The notes below the pieces were generated by a model. It was not told the DNA's origin. It ran no database searches and worked only from the letters and a program-made list of their open reading frames with translations. Of a stretch of DNA of 64,000 bases, positions 52,102 to 60,866 are shown piece by piece (positions within the stretch are counted from its first letter, which is position 1; every line of letters starts with the position of its first letter). The translations under genes and the position numbers were made by a program. Source of the DNA: Crossiella sp. SN42 (GTDB lineage: Bacteria > Actinomycetota > Actinomycetes > Mycobacteriales > Pseudonocardiaceae); the NCBI RefSeq assembly GCF_023897065.1, contig NZ_JAMHIV010000033.1, positions 1-64,000 on the forward strand. Direction: 5' to 3'.

Positions 52102-52998
52102 CTAACGACCGGTCCCGGTCACCACGGTCAGCGCCCCCGGCACCGCGCGCACGGTCACCGGCAGCCGGGCCTGGCGCTCGCCGTCGGCGTAGGCCACCCA
52201 GCCGTTGTCGCCGCTGAGCTGCACCTTCCGCGCCCGGAAGGTGCGGACCACCGGGTGGTCCACGTGCCGCCCGGTGCGCAGGGTGGGCAGGATGCGCAGC
52301 AGCTGGCGGCGGCTGGCCGCGCCGACCACGGTCACGTCCAGCTCGCCGTCGGCGGGGTCGGCGTCCGGGCAGATCGGGATGCCGCCGCCGTAGCTGGTGG
52401 TGTTGCCCAGCGCGACCAGCGTGGCCTCCACCTCCACCCGGCCCGCCGTGGTCTCCAGCAGCAGCTGGCGCGGTCGCAGGCCGGCCAGCTCGGCCAGGAT
52501 GGCCAGGTCGTAGCGGCGCGGGCCGCGTGGCCAGCGCATCCGGTTGGTGCGTTCGTTGACCGCGGCGTCGAACCCGGCGCACAGCACGGTGGCGAAGTAG
52601 CCGCCCCCGGCGATCCGCCCCAGGTCCAGCGTGCGCCGCGCCCCGCCGCGCAGGGCCCCGGCCACCGCGGCGGCGGCCTCCCGCGAGCCGCGCGGCAGCC
52701 CGACCGCGGCGGCCAGGTCGTTGCCGGTGCCCGCCGGGATCACCGCGAGCGCGGTGCCGGTGCCCGCGCAGGCCTGCACCGCGGCGTGCGCGGCCCCGTC
52801 CCCGCCGAGCACCGCGAGCACGTCCACCCCGTCGGCCACCGCGGACCTGGCGAGCTCGGCCAGGTGCTCGCCGCTACGGGCGACCAGCGGCACCAGCTCG
52901 GTCACCGCGGGCCGGAGCGCGGCGGCCACGGATCCGGCGACCCGCGCCGCCGACCAGGCCCCGGAGGCCGGGCTGACCAGCAGCGCGAGCCGCGTCAC
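52102..52998 (-). CDS. Diacylglycerol kinase-like lipid kinase
   Basis: 298-residue member of the DAGK catalytic family (DgkB/YegS/sphingosine-kinase fold). ATP-site motifs are VLGGDGAAHAAVQAC and IPAGTGNDLAAAVGLPRG. The C-terminal sandwich domain contains DGELDVTVV and YADGER. It probably phosphorylates a lipid such as diacylglycerol. Its GTG start overlaps the tatC stop, so it belongs to the tat operon. Confidence 0.89.
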   Translation of the reverse strand: MTRLALLVSPASGAWSAARVAGSVAAALRPAVTELVPLVARSGEHLAELARSAVADGVDVLAVLGGDGAAHAAVQACAGTGTALAVIPAGTGNDLAAAVGLPRGSREAAAAVAGALRGGARRTLDLGRIAGGGYFATVLCAGFDAAVNERTNRMRWPRGPRRYDLAILAELAGLRPRQLLLETTAGRVEVEATLVALGNTTSYGGGIPICPDADPADGELDVTVVGAASRRQLLRILPTLRTGRHVDHPVVRTFRARKVQLSGDNGWVAYADGERQARLPVTVRAVPGALTVVTGTGR

Positions 52999-53978
52999 GT
53001 GGCGTCGTCGTCGTAGCGGACCCTGGGCTTGTCGACCACCGGCGACGGGGTGGCCCGCACCGGCTCGATCTGCTCCACCGGCGCGGCGCCGTCCGCGATC
53101 GGCGAGGCCTCGTCGTCGTTCCAGGTGTCCCAGCCCTCGGCGGCCCGCTTGCGCGCGGCCCGCTTGTCCCGGAACCGGGCGATCTGGATGGAGAGCTCGT
53201 GCAGCAGGGACAGCGCGAGGGCCAGGGCGAGCATGGAGAACGGGTCGGTGCCGGGGGTGGCGATCGCGGCGAAGACGAACAGGCCGAAGATCGCGCCGCG
53301 GCGGCTGCGCCGGAGCTTGTCATAGGTCAGCACGCCGGCGAAGTTCAGCATGACGACCAGCAGCGGCAGCTCGAAGCTGACCCCGAAGATGATCAACAGG
53401 GCGAGCACGAAGTTGATGTAGTTGCTACCGGCCAGCGCGGTGGCGAACTCCTCGCCACCGAAGCCGACCAGCGCGATCAACGCCTTCGGGATGATGAAGA
53501 AGGCCAGCACCGCGCCGAGCATGAACAGCACCGAGGCGCAGCTGACGAAGGCGCTGGCGTACTTCTTCTCCTTGTGGTACAGCCCCGGCGTGATGAAGGC
53601 CCACAGCTGGTAGAGCCAGATCGGGGCGGCCAGCACCGCGCCCACGGCCAGCGAGACCTTGAGGCGGACCATGAACGCCTCGAACGGCTGGGTCTGCAAC
53701 AGCTGGCACTTGCCCGCGTTCAGCGAGACCTTGTCCGGGATGGCGCAGTAGGGGTCCAGCACGATCGAACCCAGCGTCGGGATCGGGCCGACCGTGTACA
53801 CCCACCACAGGAACGCGATCACGGCCCCGGCCACCAGGGCCAGCACCGAGACGCCCAACCGGTGCCGCAGCTCGTAAAGGTGCTCGATGAGCGTCATCGT
53901 GCCGTCGGGGTTCTTCTTCCGACGGCCGCCGAACAGCTTGCCGAGCCCTTTACGGCGGCGGAGCTCTCCGCTCCCCAC
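52995..53978 (-). CDS. tatC: Sec-independent translocase subunit TatC
   Basis: 327-residue polytopic membrane protein of the twin-arginine export pathway with six hydrophobic segments. The conserved N-terminal MTLIEHLYELRHRL and the loop QPFEAFMVRLKVSL are present. It binds twin-arginine signals and recruits TatA. The C-terminus has an actinobacterial Arg/Lys- and acid-rich cytoplasmic tail. AGGAG seven bases before GTG 53978 supports the start. It is 26 bp downstream of tatA. Confidence 0.96.
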   Translation of the reverse strand: MGSGELRRRKGLGKLFGGRRKKNPDGTMTLIEHLYELRHRLGVSVLALVAGAVIAFLWWVYTVGPIPTLGSIVLDPYCAIPDKVSLNAGKCQLLQTQPFEAFMVRLKVSLAVGAVLAAPIWLYQLWAFITPGLYHKEKKYASAFVSCASVLFMLGAVLAFFIIPKALIALVGFGGEEFATALAGSNYINFVLALLIIFGVSFELPLLVVMLNFAGVLTYDKLRRSRRGAIFGLFVFAAIATPGTDPFSMLALALALSLLHELSIQIARFRDKRAARKRAAEGWDTWNDDEASPIADGAAPVEQIEPVRATPSPVVDKPRVRYDDDAT

Positions 53979-54004
53979 CGAGTCTGTCTCCTCTTACTCC
54001 GCGC

Positions 54005-54334
54005 TCAGCGGTTGTCAGCGCGACCCTGGGTCTGCTCCAGCGGCGGCGCGACCTGCGGCGCGGGCTGCTGGACGACCGGCTGGGTCGGCGGCAGCGGCTG
54101 CGGCGCGGCGGTGTAGGGCTGCTGCGCGGCGGGCTGCTGCTGGACCGGAGGCTGCGGGGCGGGCGCGGGGGCCTGCTCGGCCTGTCCGTCCTCCTCGCGC
54201 ATGGTCTTGGTCTCGGCCTTGAAGATGCGCATGGAGCGGCCGACCGCACGAGCCATGTCAGGCATCTTCTTGGCGCCGAACAGCAGCACGACCACCACAG
54301 CGATGATCAGCAGCTCAGGTACTCCGATAGGCAC
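54005..54334 (-). CDS. tatA: Sec-independent translocase subunit TatA
   Basis: 109-residue pore subunit of the Tat translocase: one N-terminal membrane helix ([20 protein letters not shown]), the FG hinge and an amphipathic helix ([16 protein letters not shown]), then a Pro/Gln-rich disordered tail. AGGAGG seven bases before GTG 54334 is a strong ribosome-binding site. Confidence 0.95.
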   Translation of the reverse strand: MPIGVPELLIIAVVVVLLFGAKKMPDMARAVGRSMRIFKAETKTMREEDGQAEQAPAPAPQPPVQQQPAAQQPYTAAPQPLPPTQPVVQQPAPQVAPPLEQTQGRADNR

Positions 54335-54357
54335 GGTCGTTCCTCCTGTCTCCCCCG

Positions 54358-54600
54358 CTACCCGATGGTACGCGGAGCAGGCATGTCGTCCTTGGTCGAA
54401 GCGCGCCGCTCCATGATCGCCACGCGCAACGCGGCGGAGCGGGCACGCAGCAGTCCGGTGCGGTCCCTGACCGTGCCCTGGAACCTGGCCTGGGCCCGCC
54501 CGGCGCGCTTGACCGCACCGAACACCCGGACCAGAACGATCACCAGGACGACCAGTCCGGCGAGGACCGGCAACATGAGGGACAGGTACTGCACCAGCAC
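54358..54600 (-). CDS. Small single-pass membrane protein near tatA
   Basis: 80 residues: one N-terminal membrane segment ([20 protein letters not shown]) and a basic cytoplasmic tail ([34 protein letters not shown]). No family recognised. It is 23 bp upstream of tatA on the same strand, so co-transcription is likely. Start GTG 54600. Confidence 0.65.
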   Translation of the reverse strand: MLVQYLSLMLPVLAGLVVLVIVLVRVFGAVKRAGRAQARFQGTVRDRTGLLRARSAALRVAIMERRASTKDDMPAPRTIG

Positions 54601-54741
54601 ACCGTAGCTGGCCGCACCGACCGTGACGAGACCCGCCCGATGGATCCGATCACCTGTTTCCCGAGGGATGAACGGTTCAGAACGATCGTCTTACCCATCC
54701 TTGAACAGCGCCCGGAATCCGCACCGCGGGTAGTCACGGCG

Positions 54742-55641
54742 TCACAGCCGCAGCGCCCAGTCCCGTGCGACGTCGTACCACTGCGAGGCGGTCCGGTGCA
54801 GGTTCAGCGAGTGCCCGGTCTCCGGCACCACGAACGCCTCCAGCGCCACCCCGTCCCCGTACAGCGGCCGCTCCCCCGCCAGCAGCGTCGCCGCGCTGGT
54901 GCAGTCGCTGGCCCCCTCCCCGGTGAACAGCACGTCCCGGTCGCCCACCACCAGCAGCACCGGCACGGTGATCCCCGGGTACTCCGCCGGCCCGGGAAAG
55001 GTGTCGTAGGCCGGGATCACGTCCGGCTCGGTCAGCTGCTCGTCCAGCGCGACCAGCTGCTCGTCCACGGTCGCCGGGTGCAGGAACAGCCCCGCCCTGG
55101 CGCCCGGGATGCTGGTCAGGTACCCGTCGTCCAGCCCCCGGCCGGCGAAGCGCGGGTCCTGGTTCGCCGGGTGGAAGTGCGCGCCGATCCCGGCGAAGAC
55201 CTTCTCGTTGGGCTGGTTGGTGCCGCCGGTGAGGATGATCCCGTCCACGTCACCCGGATGGCGCAGGGCGAGGCTGAGGGCCAGCGCGATGCTGAACGAG
55301 TGGCTCACGAAGACCACCCGGCGGTAAGGAACCCCGTCCACCTCGCCCGCCCGCAACGCCTGGACCACGTGGTGCATCGAGTCGGCGTGCGTGGTGCCCA
55401 GCAGCTCGGCGCTCGGCGGCCTGCTGCTGTCCCCGGTCCCGAGCCGGTCCACGGTGAGCACCGCGTGCCCCGCGCCGACCATGGTGTCCACATAGGACGG
55501 TCCGTTGGCGCGCACCTGCCAGTAGCCGCGGCCGTAGTAGCCGCCGGGCACCGCCACGTGCACGGTGTCGGCCGGACCGACCGGGGTGCGCAGCTCGCCG
55601 GCGATGTGCAGGTCGAGGCCCACCTGGATCCTGACGTCCAC
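54742..55641 (-). CDS. Alpha/beta hydrolase within the paf-tat region
   Basis: 299-residue alpha/beta-fold protein. The nucleophile elbow reads SHSFS rather than GxSxG, while the acid (VGDRDVLF) and His (ETGHSLNLH) are standard. Substrate unknown. In most actinobacteria pafC is followed directly by tatA, so this gene plus its repeat-rich upstream spacer looks like an insertion. GTG 55641 is chosen; further upstream the frame runs into tandem repeats and is not protein-like. Confidence 0.8.
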   Translation of the reverse strand: MDVRIQVGLDLHIAGELRTPVGPADTVHVAVPGGYYGRGYWQVRANGPSYVDTMVGAGHAVLTVDRLGTGDSSRPPSAELLGTTHADSMHHVVQALRAGEVDGVPYRRVVFVSHSFSIALALSLALRHPGDVDGIILTGGTNQPNEKVFAGIGAHFHPANQDPRFAGRGLDDGYLTSIPGARAGLFLHPATVDEQLVALDEQLTEPDVIPAYDTFPGPAEYPGITVPVLLVVGDRDVLFTGEGASDCTSAATLLAGERPLYGDGVALEAFVVPETGHSLNLHRTASQWYDVARDWALRL

Positions 55642-56118
55642 TCTGCCCCCATTGCTCAAACTTGAATACCGGCGGCAGAGTATGCCCGACCAGCAACACC
55701 CCGGCAAGCCATCGGCCCGGAGCAGTTCGCCCACCGCGCCCCGGCCAAGCCACTCGCCCACCGCCGCCACTCCGCCCGCCGCCCAGCCAACGCCGCCGGT
55801 GGCAGCCGCCAGCCCCGGCCGTTCCGGCGACAGCGGTCCCGTCGCGACGGCCCGGCGACAGCGGTCCAACAAGCGGCAGTCCAATGCCGACCGCCCAGCC
55901 GCGACCTCTCAGCGGCGACCATCCCGTCCCGACCGCCCAGCCACCGACCGCCCAGCGGCGACCATCCCGTCCTGACCGCCCAGCCACGACCGCCCAGCAG
56001 CGGCGGCACCGTCTCGACCGCCCAGCAGCGGCGGCCCAGCGGCGGCTGCCCAGTCCCGGCCGCCCAGTCCCGGCCGCCCAGTCCCGGCCGCCCGGCCGCG
56101 ACGCCCGCCCCGTCCGGC
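55642..56118. repeat. GC-rich minisatellite spacer
   Basis: 477 bp with no credible gene, built of tandem repeats. A 15-bp word CGGCGACAGCGGTCC occurs twice near 55825-55867. A unit of about 43 bp starting AGCGGCGACCATCCCGTCC occurs at 55911 and 55954. The 14-bp word AGTCCCGGCCGCCC occurs three times in direct succession at 56052-56093. The whole is dominated by CCGCCCAGC words. Confidence 0.8.
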
Positions 56119-57096
56119 TCAGTCCACCGGTGCCAGGCTCGCGCGGCGCAACGCCTGCCGCGCCCGCTCCCTGATCTGCCCGGCCAGCTCCTCCGGCCGC
56201 TCCACGTGCACGTCCCGCCCCAGCCCCAGCATCAGCCGGACCATCCAGGACTCGTCGGTGTAGCGCATCAGCACCCTGGCCCGGCCGTCGCCCAGCTCGG
56301 TCACCTCGTCCACCGGGTAGTACTCGGCCACCCACCGCGCGTCCGGCTCCAGCACCAGCATCGCCACGTGCTGGTCCGGCTCCGGGCGGTACAGGCCCTC
56401 GGAGACGTCGGTGGGCTCGGCGTGCGGCGGGGGCGTGGCGGCCTCGGCCAGGACGTCCACCTCGTCGATGCGGTCCAGCCGGAACAGCCGCACGCCCTCG
56501 GCCCGGCGGCACCAGGCCTCCAGGTAGCTGCGGCCGTCCACCAGCAGCAGGCGCATCGGGTCCACCACCCGGTCGCTGATCTCGTCCCGGGAGATCGTGT
56601 AGTACCGCAGCCGCACCGCGCGCCGGTCCTGCAGCGCCCGCTGCAACGGCTCGCGGACCTCGGCGGTCGCCCGGCTCTCCCGCCCGGCCAGGCCGACCAC
56701 CACACCGGCGGGCTGGGCCTGGCCCACCGCGGACTCGATCTTGGCCAGGGTGCGGCGCACCGCGTCGGTGTCGGCGACGCCGGGGGTGTCGGCCAGCGCG
56801 CGCAGCGCCACCAGCAGCGCGGTCGCCTCCTCGGCGGTCAGCCGCAGCGGCCGGTTCATGCCGGCGTCGTAGGTGACCGTGACGGTGTCCCCGTCGAAGG
56901 ACAGGTCGATCAGGTCACCCGGCCCGTACCCGGGCAGCCCGCACATCCACAGCAGCTCCAGGTCCTTGCGCAGCTGCTGCGCGGTGACCCCGAAGTCGGC
57001 GGCGGCCTCGGAGATCAGCACTCCCGGCCGGGCCAGGAAGTAGGGCACCAGGGACAGCAGCCTGGGCAGCCGCTCGGTGGAGGAGGAGGCGGTCAT
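56119..57096 (-). CDS. pafC: WYL-domain regulator PafC
   Basis: 325-residue transcription factor subunit that works with PafB to switch on the mycobacterial-type DNA damage response when single-stranded DNA accumulates. A winged helix at the N-terminus (SEAAADFGVTAQQLRKDLELLW) is followed by WYL and WCX domains; the WYL tripeptide itself is diverged (LEAWCRR). Its start overlaps the pafB stop by four bases. Confidence 0.92.
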   Translation of the reverse strand: MTASSSTERLPRLLSLVPYFLARPGVLISEAAADFGVTAQQLRKDLELLWMCGLPGYGPGDLIDLSFDGDTVTVTYDAGMNRPLRLTAEEATALLVALRALADTPGVADTDAVRRTLAKIESAVGQAQPAGVVVGLAGRESRATAEVREPLQRALQDRRAVRLRYYTISRDEISDRVVDPMRLLLVDGRSYLEAWCRRAEGVRLFRLDRIDEVDVLAEAATPPPHAEPTDVSEGLYRPEPDQHVAMLVLEPDARWVAEYYPVDEVTELGDGRARVLMRYTDESWMVRLMLGLGRDVHVERPEELAGQIRERARQALRRASLAPVD

Positions 57097-58064
57097 CGGG
57101 CCTCACCCGCCGCACCGGCGAGCAGCTGGTGCACGTGCGTGCGCAGCGACTCCGGTTCCAGCACCACCACATCGGGCCCGTACCCGGCGATCCAGCTGGC
57201 CGCCGAGTTCGGGTACACCAGGTCGATCTCCATCACCTCGCCGGCTTCGCCGTCCAGCTCCATCGCCTCCACCGCCTTGGCCCGCCGCCGCAACCCGTGC
57301 GCCCGCTCCAGCGCCACCCAGACCCTGGCCGGGGCCGACTGCGGCGCGTTGTCCTGGTCACCGGCGACGAAGTGCAGCAGGTCGACGCCTTCCGGCCGGC
57401 GCACCGCCCCGTCCCGCCCGGTGGCCTTGGGGATGCCGACCACCCTGGACAGCCGGAAGCAGCGCGGCGCGTTCCGGTCCCGGTCCTGCCCGACCAGGTA
57501 CCAGCGCCCGCGCCAGGACACCACGCCCCACGGCTCGACGGTCCGCCGCTCCGGTTCGGGCGCGCTCTGCTTGCGGTAGTCGAAGCTGACCACCTTCCCG
57601 GCGTGCACCGCGGCCAGCAGCGGCCCGAACGCCGGCTCGTTCGCCCGCACCTTGGGCTCCACGATCGACGGCGCCGCCTGGTCCACGTCGACCCCGGCCG
57701 CGCGCAACTTCACCAGCGCGCCGTGCGCGGCGCCGGTCAGCTCCGGCGACTCCCAGAGCCGCACCGCCAGCGCCACCGCCGCGGCCTCGTCCGGCTCCAG
57801 GTCGATCTCGCCCAGCTCGTAGTCCCGCCGGGCGATCCGGTAGCCCTCGGGGTCGAACGCCGAGTGCCGGCCGGTCTCCAGCGGCACGCCCAGGTCGCGC
57901 AGTTCGGCCTTGTCCCGCTCGAACATGCGGAAGAAGGCTTCCTGGTTGGCCGCATCGGTGTACCCGGGCACGATCGACCGGATCCGGTCGGCGGTCAGGT
58001 ACTGCCGGGTCGACAGCAGGCAGAGGACCAGGTTCACCAGGCGTTCGGCGCGGGCAACGGACAC
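57093..58064 (-). CDS. pafB: WYL-domain regulator PafB
   Basis: 323-residue partner of PafC: an N-terminal helix-turn-helix (ADRIRSIVPGYTDAANQEAFFRMFERDK), a WYL domain with the intact motif in RGRWYLVGQDRD, and a C-terminal WCX domain. It is the first gene of the operon. TAAGCT lies 6 bases before GTG 58064, which suggests a leaderless transcript. The proteasome-ligase gene pafA expected upstream is not here. Confidence 0.93.
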   Translation of the reverse strand: MSVARAERLVNLVLCLLSTRQYLTADRIRSIVPGYTDAANQEAFFRMFERDKAELRDLGVPLETGRHSAFDPEGYRIARRDYELGEIDLEPDEAAAVALAVRLWESPELTGAAHGALVKLRAAGVDVDQAAPSIVEPKVRANEPAFGPLLAAVHAGKVVSFDYRKQSAPEPERRTVEPWGVVSWRGRWYLVGQDRDRNAPRCFRLSRVVGIPKATGRDGAVRRPEGVDLLHFVAGDQDNAPQSAPARVWVALERAHGLRRRAKAVEAMELDGEAGEVMEIDLVYPNSAASWIAGYGPDVVVLEPESLRTHVHQLLAGAAGEAR

Positions 58065-58165
58065 CGAAGCAGCTTACGGGTCCGCGCCAGCGCGCTGGGC
58101 CGAACGGGCCTTGTTGCTCCCCTCTCTGTGGTACGTGCCCGGTCAAGGACCGGCTGGTGGGCAGG

Positions 58166-58969
58166 TCAGCGGGTGCCGACGCCGATCAGCGAGTCCGCGC
58201 CGAGGTCGTTGATGCCTGCCGCGGCCAGCCGGTGCAGGAAGTCCGCGCGGACCGCCTCCACCTGCCGTTCGGTCAGCCCGGCCAGCCGGGCGCGCATGCC
58301 GGTGCCCAGCACGAAGCTCCACGCCAGCTGCTCGTCGATCGGGATGCGCAGGTCCACCTTGCGCACCGCCACCTCCGAGAGCCCGAGCCCGGCCAGCCAG
58401 CCGGCCAGCTTCTCCTCGGTGTTGATGCGCTGGGCGGCCAGGTTGACCGGCGAGTTGATCGGCAGCTCCGGCTTGTACACCCGCACCGCGTCGACCAGCT
58501 CGGAGCCGAACCCCTCCGTGGAGGCATCCGCCCAGGTGGTGACCACGAACTTGCCACCGGGCCGGACCAGCGCGATCAGCTTGCCCGCCGCGGCGTCCAT
58601 CTCGGGCAGGAAGAACACGCCGTAGGCGCACTGCACCACGTCGTAGGGATCGCCGTCCGGCGCCGCCCAGACCGTGGCGTCGGCCTGGAAGAACCCGGCC
58701 TGGCGGAGCCCGCGCCGGGCGGCCACCTTGCGCGCGTAGGCCAGCAGCTCGCCTGCCAGGTCCAGCCCGTGCACCAGCCCCGCTTCGCCGACCAGTTCGG
58801 CCGCGGGCAGCGCGGAGGCGCCTGCCCCGCAGCACACGTCGAGCACCCGGTCGCCTGGCTCGAGCCCGGCCGCCTCCGCTGTCGCCGAGCCCATCGGGCC
58901 CCACAGCAGCGGCGACCAGTCCACGAACTCCGCGCGTCCCGCGTCGAACACCGCACCCACATCGGTCAT
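58166..58969 (-). CDS. SAM-dependent methyltransferase, UbiE-like
   Basis: 267-residue class I methyltransferase. The SAM-binding motif I reads VLDVCCGAGASALPA, followed by GLDLAGELLAYAR and ADATVWAAPDGDPYDVVQC. Substrate unknown. ATG 58969 is the start. It is divergent from the DGPF protein gene. Confidence 0.87.
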   Translation of the reverse strand: MTDVGAVFDAGRAEFVDWSPLLWGPMGSATAEAAGLEPGDRVLDVCCGAGASALPAAELVGEAGLVHGLDLAGELLAYARKVAARRGLRQAGFFQADATVWAAPDGDPYDVVQCAYGVFFLPEMDAAAGKLIALVRPGGKFVVTTWADASTEGFGSELVDAVRVYKPELPINSPVNLAAQRINTEEKLAGWLAGLGLSEVAVRKVDLRIPIDEQLAWSFVLGTGMRARLAGLTERQVEAVRADFLHRLAAAGINDLGADSLIGVGTR

Positions 58970-59084
58970 GAACCGATCTTGCCAAAAAAAGACCGGCAGT
59001 CGTGTCGAAGTGCGCACTCGCCGATCGACGCACCGGTAGAACGGGGTCCCCACGATCCCGATGATCACGACGAAGGAGTCGACG

Positions 59085-59510
59085 ATGCGTTTCATGGTTC
59101 TGGTCAAGGCCAACGAGGACACCGAGGCTGGCGCCATGCCCAGCGAGGCGGAACTGACCGCGATGGGCCGCTACAACGAGGAACTGGTCAAGGCGGGCGT
59201 GCTGCTCGCGGGCGAGGGCCTGCACCCCAGCTCGAACGGTGTCCGGATCGCCTTCGACGGCGACAAGCGCACCGTGATCGACGGCCCGTTCGCCGAGACC
59301 AAGGAGCTGCTCGCGGGCTTCTGGCTGCTCGAGGTCGGCTCCCGGGAGGAGATCATCGAGTGGGTCAAGCGGGCTCCGATGGAAAGCGGCGAGCTGGAGA
59401 TCCGCCAGGTGTTCACCGAGGACGACTTCGGCGACGCCATGTCCCCCGAGCTGAAGGAGCACGAGGCGAAGCTGCGCGCGCAGGTGGAGGAGCAGCAGCG
59501 CGGGAAGTGA
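59085..59510 (+). CDS. DGPF (YCII-related) protein
   Basis: 141-residue small protein of the YCII/DGPF family, starting MRFMVLVKANEDTE and containing the family signature VIDGPFAETKELLAGFWLL. AAGGAG supports ATG 59085. It is almost always found next to an ECF42-type sigma factor, as here, 66 bp upstream, and is taken as the signalling or target partner of that sigma factor. Confidence 0.9.
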   Translation: MRFMVLVKANEDTEAGAMPSEAELTAMGRYNEELVKAGVLLAGEGLHPSSNGVRIAFDGDKRTVIDGPFAETKELLAGFWLLEVGSREEIIEWVKRAPMESGELEIRQVFTEDDFGDAMSPELKEHEAKLRAQVEEQQRGK

Positions 59511-59576
59511 CCCCGGCGGCCGCCGGGCCGGCTTGCTGGTTGCCTCGTCGCGGAGGGCCTGCTCTGATGGCCCTTC

Positions 59577-60833
59577 GTGACGGCAACCGAGGCCCATCGG
59601 GCGGTCGAGGCGGTGTGGCGGATCGAGTCCGCGCGGGTGGTGGCCGGTCTCGCGCGGCTGGTCCGGGATGTCGGCCTTGCCGAGGAGCTGGCCCAGGACG
59701 CGCTGGTCGCCGCGCTGGAGCAGTGGCCTGAGGAGGGTGTGCCGCGCAACCCGGGCGCCTGGCTGATGGCCGCCGCCCGGCGCCGCGCGGTGGACCTCAT
59801 CCGCCGCAACGAGAACTACCAGCGCAAGCTCGCCGAGCTCGGCCGCTCGCTGGCCACCGAGCACGAGCCCGACCTGGCCGCCGCGATCGACGAGGACATC
59901 CAGGACGACCTGCTGCGCCTGGTCTTCACCGCCTGCCACCCCGTCCTGTCCACCGAGGGCAGGGTGGCGCTGACCCTGCGCATGCTGGGCGGGCTGACCA
60001 CCAAGGAGATCGCGCGGGCCTTCCTGGTGCCCGAGCCGACCGTGGCGCAGCGGATCGTGCGGGCGAAGAAGACCCTGGCCGAGGCGAAGGTGCCGTTCGA
60101 GACGCCGAGGGGCGCCGAGCGAGCGGCCCGGCTGTCCTCGGTGCTGGAGGTCGTCTACCTGGTGTTCAACGAGGGCTATTCGGCGACCGCGGGCGAGGAC
60201 TGGCTGCGCCCGGAGCTGTGCGCGGAGGCGCTGCGGCTGGGCCGGGTGCTCGCCGGACTGGTCCCGGCCGAGGCCGAGGTGCACGGCCTGGTGGCGCTGA
60301 TGGAGATCCAGGCCTCCCGCACCCGGGCCAGGACCGGGCCGGACGGGACGCCGGTGCTGCTGCTGGAGCAGGACCGTTCGCGCTGGGACCGGCTGCTGAT
60401 CGGCCGCGGCCTGGCGGCGCTGGAACGCGCGGAACAGCTCGGCCATCCGCGCGGCCCCTACACCGTGCAGGCCGCGATCGCCGCCTGTCACGCGCGGGCG
60501 CGCACCGCCGAGGAGACCGACTGGGTCCGCATCGCCGCGCAGTACCAGGCGCTGGCGCTGCTCACCCCGTCGCCGGTGGTGGAGCTGAACCGCGCGGTGG
60601 CGCTGGGCATGGCGTTCGGGCCCGCGGCCGGACTCGAGCTGGTCGAGCAGCTCAGCGAGGTGCCCGCACTGAAGAACTACCACCGGCTGCCGAGCGTAAA
60701 AGCCGATCTCCTGGCCAAGCTGGGCCGCCACGACGAAGCGCGGACGGAGTTCCTGCGGGCGGCGGAGCTGACGGAGAACACCAGGGAGCGAACCCTGCTC
60801 CTCGATCGGGCGAGTGCCCTGCCCTCGATTTGA
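59577..60833 (+). CDS. ECF42-type RNA polymerase sigma factor with C-terminal TPR extension
   Basis: 418-residue sigma factor. Region 2 (LAQDALVAALEQWPEEG, PGAWLMAAARRRAVDLIRR) and region 4 (LTTKEIARAFLVPEPTVAQRIVRAKK) are followed by a helical extension of about 220 residues with TPR-like repeats and no anti-sigma gene. This is the layout of ECF group 42, in which the extension itself controls activity. Start GTG 59577. The stop overlaps the next promoter. Confidence 0.92.
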   Translation: MTATEAHRAVEAVWRIESARVVAGLARLVRDVGLAEELAQDALVAALEQWPEEGVPRNPGAWLMAAARRRAVDLIRRNENYQRKLAELGRSLATEHEPDLAAAIDEDIQDDLLRLVFTACHPVLSTEGRVALTLRMLGGLTTKEIARAFLVPEPTVAQRIVRAKKTLAEAKVPFETPRGAERAARLSSVLEVVYLVFNEGYSATAGEDWLRPELCAEALRLGRVLAGLVPAEAEVHGLVALMEIQASRTRARTGPDGTPVLLLEQDRSRWDRLLIGRGLAALERAEQLGHPRGPYTVQAAIAACHARARTAEETDWVRIAAQYQALALLTPSPVVELNRAVALGMAFGPAAGLELVEQLSEVPALKNYHRLPSVKADLLAKLGRHDEARTEFLRAAELTENTRERTLLLDRASALPSI

Positions 60834-60859
60834 CAGCCTTCATGAACAACAAGTTATAT
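60830..60859 (+). promoter_or_regulatory. Promoter of the AHSA1-like gene
   Basis: TTGACA (60830-60835) and TTATAT (60854-60859) are spaced by 18 bases, the closest match to a housekeeping promoter in the window. The -35 overlaps the sigma gene stop codon. The expected transcription start coincides with ATG 60867, indicating a leaderless mRNA. Confidence 0.7.
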
Positions 60860-60866
60860 GGCTTCC

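Noticed and set aside
55250-56512. Long Gly/Arg/Trp-rich minus-strand frame over the minisatellite
   Set aside because: Its repeats come directly from the CCGCCCAGC tandem words and it overlaps pafC in another frame.
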